From NCBI RefSeq assembly GCF_001613405.1, contig NZ_BDCH01000030.1, forward strand, positions 1 to 64,000: 64,000 nucleotides of DNA. Direction: 5' to 3'. Both the position numbers and the translations under genes were made by a program. Below the pieces are notes generated by a model. The model made no database searches, was not told the DNA's origin, and was given only the letters and a program-made list of their open reading frames with translations. Positions 8,597 to 16,566 of this stretch are shown here, piece after piece; position 1 is the stretch's first letter; each line of letters starts with the position of its first letter. This stretch comes from Nocardia crassostreae (GTDB lineage Bacteria; Actinomycetota; Actinomycetes; Mycobacteriales; Mycobacteriaceae).

Positions 8597-9323
8597 CCGA
8601 ACCACGTCTCAAGATCGATGCCGACGACGAGAACGAGATTCACGATCTGGCGGGCTTCCGGGACGCGGGCCGCAATGTCGTGACGCCGGTGGCGCTGCTG
8701 CCGGAGGACGTGGCACTGGTGGTGGTCGAGGTATTCGCGCGAATCGTCCGGAATGCAAAGGCCAGTCATGCCGCCACCACCCCGGACGCCGACGGCATCG
8801 TCCGATCCCAGACCTTCGAGGAGGGCGATGTCTACATGATCGAGAAGCCCTTCGACGGCTTCCATGCCGACCGCTACCTCATGGACTTCTACGACGCCGC
8901 CCAGCGCGATATGTGCTCGCGCATGCACCTGCACACCGGCCTGCGCTTCGTGCGCATGATGACCGGCCCGGACACCCGCATCCGCGTGGGCAGCCTGTCG
9001 CCGTTCACGGTGACCGACGTACCCGGGGTGACGCCGTTCGCGCCCGCCGAGTTCACCGACCGCCTGCCGGATACGCCGCCGGAGCTGCATCGGACCCGCC
9101 ACAACCTGATCGTGCCGCCCTGCGCGATGGTCGATATGCAGATCCCGCGCGGTGTGAGCCATCAGTTCAATGCCATCGGCCCGCACGCGGTGATCGACTC
9201 GGTGCACCCCGAGGAGTCCATCGAGGTCTTCCGCGAACGGATGTCCGGCTTCAAGATGATGGCCCAGACCATTTTCCTCGTCCCGAACTGCCGCCCTCCT
9301 CCTCCTGCATCACGAATCCCTGA
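8593..9323 (+). CDS. unrecognised partner protein, possibly cupin-like; 3' end uncertain
   Basis: Starts at ATG 8593, translationally coupled to the synthetase-like gene, so probably the same pathway. About 230 residues are protein-like: MHLHTGLRFVRMMTGPDTRI and IPRGVSHQFNAIGPHAV carry spaced His residues in beta-rich sequence, which suggests a cupin or other double-stranded beta-helix. This is a weak assignment. After TIFLVP (near 9285) the frame stays open to 9963, but only as a shadow of the methyltransferase on the same strand. If one base is missing there, the protein ends ELPPSSSCITNP at TGA 9321-9323, about 243 residues. I take that as likeliest but cannot prove it. Confidence 0.5.
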
Positions 9324-9347
9324 CCGTGCCGGTGGCCGCCTACCAAA

Positions 9348-9353
9348 TACGAT
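9348..9353 (+). promoter_or_regulatory. -10 hexamer TACGAT, leaderless methyltransferase
   Basis: TACGAT is 6 nt before GTG 9360, with no ribosome site. It supports a separate transcript for the methyltransferase and argues that the preceding gene ends before about 9340. Confidence 0.5.
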
Positions 9354-9359
9354 GGGGCG

Positions 9360-10196
9360 GTGGACATCGACGACGAGCTCGATCCGCTCCGGACGAACCG
9401 GGACAACTGGGACGCCCGCGCGCCGATCCATGCGGCCAGCCGGTTCTATCGCGATCACGACTCGTCGCACTGGTTCGCGCCCTTCGAATGGGATGTGCTC
9501 GGGGAGGTGCGCGACCGCGACGTCCTGCACCTGCAATGCCATCTCGGTACCGAGACAATCGAATTCGCCAAGCGGGGGGCCAGAGCGGTCGGTCTCGACT
9601 TCTCCCCCGAAACGGTCCGCTACGCCCGTGAGCTCGCCGGGGACGCCGTCGAGTACGTGTGCGCGGACGTCTACGACGCACCGGAGGCGGTGGGGCACCG
9701 GCAGTTCGACATCGTCTACACCGGCAATGGCGCACTGTGCTACCTGCCCGACCTGTCCCGGTGGGCGGAGCTGCTCGCCGAACTGCTGCGCCCCGGCGGC
9801 CTGGTCTACATTGTCGAATTCCACCCGCTGCTGCACACGCTGGCCCCGACCCCGCCCGCCGGGGTCGATCCGGAGGCGCTCGTCCTGCACGACGACTACC
9901 TCGAGGGGCGGGGCGCGCAACGCCGCGACAGCTCCCGCACCTACACCGACGGCCCGCCGCTGACCACCGACACCACGGCCTACGAATGGCGCCACGGTCT
10001 CGGCGAGGTGATCAATGCGCTGGTCCGCGCGGGGCTGCGCATCACCGACCTCACCGAGACCGATATCCTGCCCTGGCCGCGCTGGTCCCGCATGGTCCGC
10101 ACGGACGACGGCTGGTTCCGGTTGCCGCCCGCGGACCCCATCCTGCCGCTGCTGTACGGACTGGCGGCCACCAAACCGGCCGACCGGTCCCGGTAG
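9360..10196 (+). CDS. class I SAM-dependent methyltransferase
   Basis: 278 residues of a Rossmann-type methyltransferase. Motif I reads DVLHLQCHLGTETIEFAK near residues 57-74, with GLDFSPETV as the acidic end of strand 2, and YTGNGALCYLPDLSRW with LLRPGGLVYIVEF as motifs III/IV and the post-motif. Its HLQCHLGTETI form is typical of small-molecule methyltransferases in actinomycetes. Substrate unknown. It runs convergently towards the gene at 10206, with 9 bp between stops. It may or may not belong with the synthetase-like locus; its own promoter suggests not. Confidence 0.82.
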   Translation: MDIDDELDPLRTNRDNWDARAPIHAASRFYRDHDSSHWFAPFEWDVLGEVRDRDVLHLQCHLGTETIEFAKRGARAVGLDFSPETVRYARELAGDAVEYVCADVYDAPEAVGHRQFDIVYTGNGALCYLPDLSRWAELLAELLRPGGLVYIVEFHPLLHTLAPTPPAGVDPEALVLHDDYLEGRGAQRRDSSRTYTDGPPLTTDTTAYEWRHGLGEVINALVRAGLRITDLTETDILPWPRWSRMVRTDDGWFRLPPADPILPLLYGLAATKPADRSR

Positions 10197-10205
10197 TGGA
10201 CGGCG

Positions 10206-10829
10206 CTAGGCGTCGGCGCGGGCGCGCTCCCTGCCCTCCCGGAAGAAGTCCAGCAGGCCCTGCACCGTGCCGGTTTCCGAGCGCGGGCGCATGGCGCCGA
10301 AGGGGGCGTTCCAGAACTCGCCCTTGCGGCGCGTCCACGGCCCGACATAGGCGTAGGGCTGCGGGTTCTCCCAATCCCCCGGGGAGACACCGTAGTTCAC
10401 CTCGTCGACCGCGACCGATAGATCGAAATGCTCGGGCCACAGCACCGGCGCCTCGGCCGCGAATCTTCGCAAAGCGGTGTCCCCCACCGCGAACCAGTCG
10501 TGCACCGACGCCGCCGCATCGGTATCGATGGTGAAGGGCTCGTTCGGGTCCATATTGGTGCCGTCGGAATAGAGCCCGTTGGGTGGCCCGTCGGCCTCGA
10601 ATCCGGCGGCCGTCGCCAGATCGCGGTAGGTGCCGTGCAGCCGGATGCGGCCCTCGGGCCACACCAGATCGGTGCCGGCCACCGCCACCGGCCATTTGAT
10701 GCCGGTAAAGCCACCCAGGACGATTCGCATTCTGATGCTGCCGAACCGCCGGTACTGCGGGCCCGCGATCAGCAGTTCCGCCGCCGCGTGCAACGCGAAC
10801 CGGGTGTCTTCGTAGGTGATGTCGTCCAC
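10206..10829 (-). CDS. conserved hypothetical protein
   Basis: 207 residues from GTG 10829 (VDDITYEDTRFALHAAAELL). It has no signal peptide or membrane segment. It is rich in aromatic and acidic residues (DGTNMDPNEPF, YAYVGPWTRRKGEFW, LLDFFREGRER). I do not recognise the family. The frame is open a further 96 nt upstream, but those codons overlap the terminator hairpin at 10891-10926, so the shorter form is preferred. Confidence 0.6.
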   Translation of the reverse strand: MDDITYEDTRFALHAAAELLIAGPQYRRFGSIRMRIVLGGFTGIKWPVAVAGTDLVWPEGRIRLHGTYRDLATAAGFEADGPPNGLYSDGTNMDPNEPFTIDTDAAASVHDWFAVGDTALRRFAAEAPVLWPEHFDLSVAVDEVNYGVSPGDWENPQPYAYVGPWTRRKGEFWNAPFGAMRPRSETGTVQGLLDFFREGRERARADA

Positions 10830-10890
10830 ATCAAAATCATCTCCGGGACCATGGGCGTGTTGTCGCGAAATGGCGTCCGGGACGAACAAA

Positions 10891-10926
10891 AGTGCGCCGC
10901 GCCGAAGAATTCCGGCGCGGCGCACT
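10891..10926 (-). terminator. rho-independent terminator of the DUF4189 gene
   Basis: A perfect 14-bp stem: AGTGCGCCGCGCCG at 10891-10904 pairs with 10913-10926 around an 8-nt loop. Read on the minus strand it is followed by a T-rich stretch (TTTTGTTC). It lies 22 bp past the stop of the gene at 10949. Confidence 0.85.
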
Positions 10927-10948
10927 GGTTCGTGCGGTGTTCACGCGG

Positions 10949-11407
10949 TTATTCGGCGCCCTCGGTGCACGCCGACAGGATGACCTTGCCCTTCCGCGGC
11001 GACGCGGAACCCGTGTCCGGGAAGGCCGGGGCGCTGTTACCGAGCACCTCGATGGCCTTGGTCTCGGCCTCGGACTTGCTCGGCGCCCACGCCCAGCCGA
11101 AGCGGGTGTCGGCGCCCTGAGAGACCGCACCGCAGGCATTGGCGAAGTGCACGACGACCTCACAGTCGCCGCCGCCGCACTTGCTGACGGCAGCGCTGTC
11201 CGCACCGCCCCAACTCGTGTAATTCACCGCATAAGCGACATTTCCGGTGCTCCGCGAGAGCGCAAGAGCGCCGTACAGATCACCGGAGGTAGCGGTGAAG
11301 CCCGGCTCGCCTTCGGCCGCCGCATGGGCGGGTCCGGCGGCCACCGCACCCATGGCGGCCATCGACGTGACAGCGAGGCCCATACCGGCCTTGCGCAGCA
11401 ACGACAT
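10949..11407 (-). CDS. secreted DUF4189 protein
   Basis: 152 residues with a Sec signal peptide: basic start MSLLRKAG, hydrophobic core, and a likely cleavage after AGPAHA near residue 29. The mature part has the DUF4189 pattern: YGALALSRSTGNVAYAVNY, then a disulfide-type CGGGDCEVVVHFANACGAV, then FGWAWAPSKSEAETKA. Such proteins are small exported actinobacterial proteins of unknown role. A strong terminator follows. Start ATG 11407 gives a normal signal peptide; the longer frame would not. Confidence 0.85.
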   Translation of the reverse strand: MSLLRKAGMGLAVTSMAAMGAVAAGPAHAAAEGEPGFTATSGDLYGALALSRSTGNVAYAVNYTSWGGADSAAVSKCGGGDCEVVVHFANACGAVSQGADTRFGWAWAPSKSEAETKAIEVLGNSAPAFPDTGSASPRKGKVILSACTEGAE

Positions 11408-11488
11408 TCGATACTCCCCGTGCTGGTTTGTAATAACGGGACGAATCATGTCCGAGCCCACCCTGATTGTCCAATCCAACTCGGAGGT

Positions 11489-12151
11489 TTAGACCCGGCG
11501 CATAACGGATACGACTTTTCCCAGCACAACCGCCTCATCACCGTCGATGACAGCGTAAGCCGGGTTGCGCGGTTCCAGATACACGTGCCCGTTCCGGCGA
11601 CGGTACACCTTCACCGTGGCCTCCCCGTCGATCATGGCCGCCACGATCTCCCCCGAATGCGCTTCCCGCTCCTGCCGCACCACCACGATGTCGCCGTCGC
11701 AAATGGCCGCATCGATCATGGAATCCCCCCGCACCCGCAACCCGAACACCGTCCCGCGCCCCACCAATTCGCGCGGCAGCGACAGCACGTCATCGGTGTG
11801 CTCCTCGGCCAGGATCGGCGTGCCCGCGGCGATATCGCCGACCACCGGCACCGGCACCGAGTCCCCCGCCTGCGCCTGCTGCGGCGCGGCCTTCAGGAAC
11901 AACCGCACATCCATCGGCCGCGTCACCGATTCGCTGCGCTTGAGGAATCCCCGTTCCTCCAGCTCCTTCAAATGCTTCGACACCGACGACGTCGACTTCA
12001 ACCCGACGGCGTCCCCGATCTCCCGGGTACTCGGCGAATACCCGTGGCGCTGAACCTAATCCCGAATGGTGCACAGAATCCGCTGTTGCCGCGGCGGCAG
12101 GGTCGTCGTATCTAGATGGTCGAACCCGTCGAAGTCGTCGTATCCGGTCAC
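11489..12151 (-). pseudogene. lexA: LexA-like repressor with an amber codon in the helix-turn-helix
   Basis: LexA represses SOS genes and self-cleaves when RecA filaments form. Read from GTG 12151, the product starts ...LPPRQQRILCTIRD, then meets TAG at 12056-12058 (codon 32), then continues in the same frame VQRHGYSPSTREIGDAVGL into a complete LexA fold. That fold has the Ala109-Gly110 cleavage site (DIAAGTPIL), catalytic Ser144 (RGDSMID) and Lys181 (ATVKVY). A TGG-to-TAG change would explain it. A restart at TTG 12001 would lose helix 1 and most of the recognition unit. The wing region SVSKHLKELEERGF differs from the usual LexA text, so this could be a paralogue. No SOS box was found nearby. 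Confidence 0.75.
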
Positions 12152-12202
12152 AGGGGCATCGTACGGGCGCGCGCTCGAATACGGCGGGAGCACCACCCCG
12201 AA

Positions 12203-12208
12203 TAGGGT
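12203..12208 (+). promoter_or_regulatory. -10 hexamer TAGGGT, leaderless start
   Basis: TAGGGT is 6 nt before GTG 12215, fixing that GTG as the likely start of the ADP-ribosylglycohydrolase. The lexA-like gene starts 64 bp away on the other strand, so this short gap holds divergent promoters. Confidence 0.5.
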
Positions 12209-12214
12209 TGTGCC

Positions 12215-13303
12215 GTGCAAGATCACGAGAAGCTGTTCGACCGGGTGCGCGGGGCGATGCTGGGCGGGGCGATCGGGGACGCGCTCGGGTGGCCTATCGA
12301 GTTCTTATCGCTGGCGCAGCTGCGGCAACGGTACGGGGATGCGGGAATCACCGGCTATCTGCCCGGTCCGGTGCCGGGCGCGCCGCAGGCGATCACCGAT
12401 GACACGCAGATGACGCTGTTCACCGCCAAGGGTCTGCTGCGCTGCCCCGAGGGTGCGGATACCGCACCGGTTTTGCGTAAGGCCTATTTACGGTGGCGGG
12501 CGACGCAGCAGCAGGACAAGCCCGGATCCGACGCCGATGGCTGGCTCGCGCAGCAGAGATTCCTCTACGCCATGCGGGCGCCCGGTCGCGCCTGCATGAA
12601 CGGGCTTGCCCTGCAGGCCGAGGGGTTCGTGCCGCCGCTGGAGTTCGGCGAGCCCGGACCGGTGAACCCGAGCTCCAAGGGCTGCGGCACGGTTATGCGC
12701 TCGGCGCCCTTCGGTCTGGCCAACCTGGGCCCCGACCGCGCCTTTCACGCGGCCATGCGCTGCGCCCAGCTCACCCACGGCCACCCCACCGCCTACCTCG
12801 CGGCAGGCGCGTTCGCGATCCTGATCGACCGCATTGTCGATGGCGTGGATCTGCCGACCGCCCTCCAGGACACCATCGGCCGACTCACCACCATGCCCTC
12901 CGCCGCCGAAACGATCACCGCGCTGACCGCGGCCCTCACCGTCACCCAATTGAGCGCGCCGACCCCGGAGCTCGTAGAACGGATCGGCGCGGGTTGGGTG
13001 GCCGAGGAATGCCTGGCCATCGCCGTCTACGCCGCGCTGTACACCCACCGCACCGGTGACGTCCGCGGCGGACTCCTGTTGTCGGTCAACCACTCCGGCG
13101 ATTCCGATTCCACCGGCGCGGTAGCGGGCAACCTCATCGGCGCGATCCACGGCGTCTCCGCGCTCCCGATGGAGTGGGTGGCCACGCTGGAAGGCCGCGA
13201 CGAATTGTTCCGCGTCGCAGACAATCTCGTCCTGAACTTCTTCTACAACGACCGCTCCGGCCTGGACGAGCGCTATCCCTTGGACACCGCCGCGACCCGC
13301 TAG
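12215..13303 (+). CDS. ADP-ribosylglycohydrolase (DraG/ARH family)
   Basis: 362 residues. The family removes ADP-ribose from modified proteins or DNA using two metal ions. Signatures are complete: GAMLGGAIGDALGWP at 13-27, metal ligands Thr61-Asp62-Asp63 in ITDDTQMT, and Asp296, Asp298 and Thr300 in HSGDSDSTGAVAG. Length is normal. No ADP-ribosyltransferase partner is adjacent, so the substrate is open. Leaderless GTG start. Confidence 0.9.
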   Translation: MQDHEKLFDRVRGAMLGGAIGDALGWPIEFLSLAQLRQRYGDAGITGYLPGPVPGAPQAITDDTQMTLFTAKGLLRCPEGADTAPVLRKAYLRWRATQQQDKPGSDADGWLAQQRFLYAMRAPGRACMNGLALQAEGFVPPLEFGEPGPVNPSSKGCGTVMRSAPFGLANLGPDRAFHAAMRCAQLTHGHPTAYLAAGAFAILIDRIVDGVDLPTALQDTIGRLTTMPSAAETITALTAALTVTQLSAPTPELVERIGAGWVAEECLAIAVYAALYTHRTGDVRGGLLLSVNHSGDSDSTGAVAGNLIGAIHGVSALPMEWVATLEGRDELFRVADNLVLNFFYNDRSGLDERYPLDTAATR

Positions 13304-13325
13304 CGGACCGCGGCACCGGCCTCCG

Positions 13326-13958
13326 TCAGGACGGTTCGAGGCCGAGGTGGCGGGCGAGCAGGGCGATCTGGTCGGCGAAACGGGTGAGGTATTCGGGGGA
13401 ATGCGGGTCTTGGCCGGTGACTCCGGCGATGACGTGGGGCAGGGTGATAGGGGCCATGGCTGCGGCCATCAGCATGACGAGCAGGGTGGGCGGGTCCAGG
13501 TCGGTGGGGAGGTGGCCCGCATCGCGCAGGGCGCGGATTTCCTCGACGCTTTCGGCGAGCATGGTGGCGCGGGCGGCCTGGTCCGGGTCATCGGCGGGGC
13601 CGGTGTATTGCAGGCCGCTCCAGGCGAGCAGGCGGGCTCCGGCGGGATCGTGGGCGGCTTCGAGGACGTAGCGGCGTAGCTGTTCGGGCAGGGGTGTGCC
13701 GGGGGACGCGACTTCGCGGCGGCGCTGTTGCCACTGTTCCGAAACAGACTGGTACAGACCCTCTTTGCCGTCGAAGTAGTACGAGATGAGTTGGACGTTG
13801 ACGCCCGCTCGCTCGGCGATGGCGCCGACCCGGGCGCCCGCGTAGCCGTGGGCGCCGAACTCCGCCAGCGCGGCTTGCAGGATCAGTGCGCGGGTGCGTT
13901 CCGGATCGCGCTGACGGTCTGACGACTTGGGCGACCTGCGAGGTTTCGGCGCTGACAC
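13326..13958 (-). CDS. TetR-family regulator
   Basis: 210 residues. The helix-turn-helix lies near residues 25-70: ILQAALAEFGAHGYAGA, then IAERAGVNVQLISYYFDGKEGLY. The ligand domain is unassigned. Its start is 20 bp from the start of the divergent FAD monooxygenase, so it probably controls that gene and itself. No clean palindrome stands out in the short gap. It converges on the ADP-ribosylglycohydrolase, with 22 bp between stops. Confidence 0.88.
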   Translation of the reverse strand: MSAPKPRRSPKSSDRQRDPERTRALILQAALAEFGAHGYAGARVGAIAERAGVNVQLISYYFDGKEGLYQSVSEQWQQRRREVASPGTPLPEQLRRYVLEAAHDPAGARLLAWSGLQYTGPADDPDQAARATMLAESVEEIRALRDAGHLPTDLDPPTLLVMLMAAAMAPITLPHVIAGVTGQDPHSPEYLTRFADQIALLARHLGLEPS

Positions 13959-13978
13959 GAGCGTTTGACCATCGGGCC

Positions 13979-15118
13979 ATGACGAAAATTCTCATTGCCG
14001 GTGCCGGAGTCGGCGGACTGGCCCTCGCACAAGCGCTGCACCACGGAGGTGTGGACGTCTCCGTGTTCGAGCGGGACCCCACGCCGACTATCCGCAATCA
14101 GGGCTATCGCATTCACGTGGACGCGAACGGCAATGCCGCGTTGCGGGCATGCCTGCCGACGGCAGCGCTCGAGCTGGTGCGCCGGACGAGCGGAACCAAC
14201 GACGATGTGCTCGGCGGGTACACGCACCAGCTGGAACAGCTTATGCTGCAACATTTTCCAGGCATTCCGGAGGGCGAGATCACCAATGTCGACCGGAACA
14301 CCTTTCGGCAGGGGCTGCTCACCGGCCTCGAGGGCATCGTCGAGTTCGGGCGGACGGTGACCGGTTACGAGGTCGGCGAATCCGGAGGCGTGCGTGCGCG
14401 GTTCGCCGATGGCGGCGAGAACGGTGATGTGCTGATCGGTGCGGACGGCGTGGGATCGGCGATCCGCGGGCAGCTACTCCCCCACGCGACAGTGCGAGAC
14501 CTCGGCGTCCGGTGCGTATACGGCCGGATGCCCATCACCGAGGCCACCGCGCCGCTCATCCCGGAAGTCCTCGCGCACGGATTCAACTGGGTCGCCGACG
14601 AATCCGGCCTGAGCGCCGCGTTCGGGCCGGTCAGGTTCCGCACGCCCGTGCCGGGCGCGACGGATTTCCTGATGGCCACCCTGCTCGTGCGGCCGACCCG
14701 GCTCGGACTCACCGACGAGCAGCTGTTCGCACTCACTCCCGAGCAGTTGTGGAAGCTGACCATATCGGCAACCGCCGCCTGGCATCCGGCGCTGCGGGAC
14801 CTGTTCGCCCACGCCGATCCGGAGACCTTCTTCCCCATCCCGCTGCGCGCCGCCGACCGCGTGCCGCCGTGGCGGCCCGGTCCGGTAACCCTGCTCGGCG
14901 ATGCCGTGCACACCATGCCGCCCACGGGGGGCTCGGGTGCGAACACCGCCTTGCAGGATGCCGAAACCCTGGCGGGCGAACTGCTTTCGGCCGCGCGCGG
15001 CGAGCAGGCGCTCATCGACGCGGTCGCCGCATACCAGCGCGTCATGCTGCCGCGGGGTTTCGCGACCGTCGACGCCTCGCTCCGAATGGCAGCGCAGCTC
15101 TTCGGCGAGGACTACTGA
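13979..15118 (+). CDS. FAD-dependent monooxygenase
   Basis: 379 residues of a single-component aromatic or polyketide-type hydroxylase. It shows FAD motif GAGVGGLALA at the N-terminus, the mid-protein DG motif GADGVGSAIRG, and the second FAD motif LLGDAVHTMPPTGGSGAN. Substrate unknown. Start ATG 13979 is immediately before the FAD strand (MTKILIAGAG); codons further upstream belong to the divergent regulator's promoter. Its TetR neighbour suggests induction by an aromatic compound or drug. Confidence 0.87.
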   Translation: MTKILIAGAGVGGLALAQALHHGGVDVSVFERDPTPTIRNQGYRIHVDANGNAALRACLPTAALELVRRTSGTNDDVLGGYTHQLEQLMLQHFPGIPEGEITNVDRNTFRQGLLTGLEGIVEFGRTVTGYEVGESGGVRARFADGGENGDVLIGADGVGSAIRGQLLPHATVRDLGVRCVYGRMPITEATAPLIPEVLAHGFNWVADESGLSAAFGPVRFRTPVPGATDFLMATLLVRPTRLGLTDEQLFALTPEQLWKLTISATAAWHPALRDLFAHADPETFFPIPLRAADRVPPWRPGPVTLLGDAVHTMPPTGGSGANTALQDAETLAGELLSAARGEQALIDAVAAYQRVMLPRGFATVDASLRMAAQLFGEDY

Positions 15119-15122
15119 CCGG

Positions 15123-15548
15123 TCATTGCCATAGCGCCAGGATGATGCTCGCGATGAGCAGGCCGACGAAGTGGTAACCGGCGCTGACGCCGACGGCTGT
15201 CACGGCGGACGGCTTGGTGGCGTCGAAGTATCCGGTGACGATCAGGACCGCCGCGCACAGGCCGAGACCGACCACGACGGCGAGGACGATGGCTTCACCG
15301 AAGGTGTCGGTCCCCGTGCACTCGGCGATCATGGCCGTCGCCAGGGTGGCCACGAAGCAGGTCACCAGGGGGGCCAGGTACATGGTCGCGCCGCCGCCCT
15401 CGGGCGAATTGCCGTCCCAGCCCATGGCTTTCTGCCATGCCTTGCCGAAGGCGAACTCGGCGTACCAGACGGCGCCGAGCATGAAATACGCAAGCGTGGC
15501 GACAATGACGGCGAACCAGTTCAGGTCGCCCAGAACGCTCAGACTCAT
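15123..15548 (-). CDS. DUF1761 membrane protein
   Basis: 141 residues with four predicted helices. The family pattern is visible: LNWFAVIVATLAYFMLGAVWYAEFAFGKAW, then YLAPLVTCFVATLATAMI, and SAGYHFVGLLIASIILALW at the end. Family function unknown. It ends 5 bp from the stop of the convergent FAD monooxygenase. Confidence 0.82.
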   Translation of the reverse strand: MSLSVLGDLNWFAVIVATLAYFMLGAVWYAEFAFGKAWQKAMGWDGNSPEGGGATMYLAPLVTCFVATLATAMIAECTGTDTFGEAIVLAVVVGLGLCAAVLIVTGYFDATKPSAVTAVGVSAGYHFVGLLIASIILALWQ

Positions 15549-15661
15549 GGATCCTCCATCGTCCGCGCTGATCACATGCCGAACATGACAGCGGCACCGT
15601 AGCACCGGGCACCGACAGCTTCCGGGCGCGACGCGTCGGCCGCGAGCGCATGCGACAACGA

Positions 15662-15694
15662 GAACTGCCCCCGCCGGATCGGCGAGGGCAGTTC
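15662..15694 (-). terminator. terminator hairpin of the suf operon
   Basis: GAACTGCCC at 15662-15670 pairs with GGGCAGTTC at 15686-15694, and an inner CGCCG/CGGCG extends the stem past one mismatch. It lies 20 bp after the stop of sufT, the last gene of the operon. No clear U-tract follows. Confidence 0.7.
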
Positions 15695-15713
15695 AGGTTC
15701 GAGCGCAGTCGAG

Positions 15714-16082
15714 CTAGACGGTGAACCCGAGGGCACGCAGCTGTTCGCGGCCATCATCGGTGATCTTGTCCGGGCCCCACGGCGGCATCCAGACCCAGTT
15801 GATCTGAAGGTCTTCGACCAGGCCGCTGCGCACGAGCGCATTGCGGGACTGGTCTTCGATGACATCGGTGAGCGGACAGGCCGGGGACGTCAGGGTCATA
15901 TCCAGTTTGGCGATGCCGTCCTCGACCTTGAGCCCGTAGACGAGCCCGAGGTCGACGACATTGATGCCGAGTTCGGGGTCGACGACATCGCGCATCGCCT
16001 CCTCGAGGTCCTCGAGGAACTGGATCTCCTCGGCGGACAGCTCGACCTCCTGGGTGGTTTCGGTGGTCTGCTCGTCACTCAT
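15714..16082 (-). CDS. sufT: SufT-like metal-sulfur cluster assembly protein (MIP18/DUF59)
   Basis: 122 residues. DUF59/MIP18-family proteins help mature iron-sulfur proteins. The text EEAMRDVVDPELGINVVDLGLVYGL and the conserved Cys in LTSPACPLTD are typical; the C-terminus WMPPWGPDKITDDGREQLRALGF also matches the actinobacterial form. It is the last gene of the suf operon, overlapping sufU by 8 bp. The acidic N-terminal extension (about 20 residues) is common in this group. Confidence 0.9.
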   Translation of the reverse strand: MSDEQTTETTQEVELSAEEIQFLEDLEEAMRDVVDPELGINVVDLGLVYGLKVEDGIAKLDMTLTSPACPLTDVIEDQSRNALVRSGLVEDLQINWVWMPPWGPDKITDDGREQLRALGFTV

Positions 16083-16563
16083 CGGACTTCTTCTCCCCAT
16101 TGGCCATCGGCAACTTGGTCTCCTGTGCGGAGGATATCCGCACGACGGCATCCTTGAACGCCATCCACCCCAGCAGTGCGCACTTCACGCGCGCCGGGTA
16201 CTTGGCGACACCGGCGAGGGCGATGCCGTCGCCGATCACGTCCTCGTCGCCTTCGATGGTGCCGCGGCTGGTGACCATCTCGTCGAAGGCTTCGACCACC
16301 TTCAGCGCCTGCTGCAACGGCAGGCCGATGACCTCATCGGTGAGGATCGAGGTCGAGGCCTGGCTGATCGAACAGCCCTGCCCGTCGTAGGAGACATCGG
16401 CGACGTCACCATTGTCGTCGAGCTGGACGCGCAGGGTCACCTCGTCGCCGCACGTCGGGTTGACGTGGTGCACCTCCGCACCGAACGGCTCTCGCAAGCC
16501 GCGGTGGTGCGGGTGCTTGTAGTGGTCCAGGATCACTTCCTGGTACATCTGCTCCATACGCAT
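16075..16563 (-). CDS. sufU: SufU sulfur-relay/scaffold protein
   Basis: 162 residues. SufU is a zinc protein that accepts persulfide sulfur from SufS. Ligands are present: Cys38 and Asp40 (NPTCGDEV), Cys64 (GQGCSISQAS) and Cys128 (ARVKCALLGW). It starts 4 bp after sufS and overlaps sufT. Met3 (16557) is an alternative start. The charged tail EKKSDE is not conserved. Confidence 0.93.
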   Translation of the reverse strand: MRMEQMYQEVILDHYKHPHHRGLREPFGAEVHHVNPTCGDEVTLRVQLDDNGDVADVSYDGQGCSISQASTSILTDEVIGLPLQQALKVVEAFDEMVTSRGTIEGDEDVIGDGIALAGVAKYPARVKCALLGWMAFKDAVVRISSAQETKLPMANGEKKSDE

Positions 16564-16566
16564 GAT

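Noticed and set aside
6782..9323. Lasso-peptide or similar RiPP cluster
   Set aside because: The synthetase-like enzyme fits distantly, but there is no transglutaminase-like B protein, transporter or convincing precursor; the short peptide repeats the enzyme's N-terminus.
12152..12214. SOS box in front of the lexA-like gene
   Set aside because: Only a CGAA half-site was seen; no CGAAC-N4-GTTCG-type palindrome.
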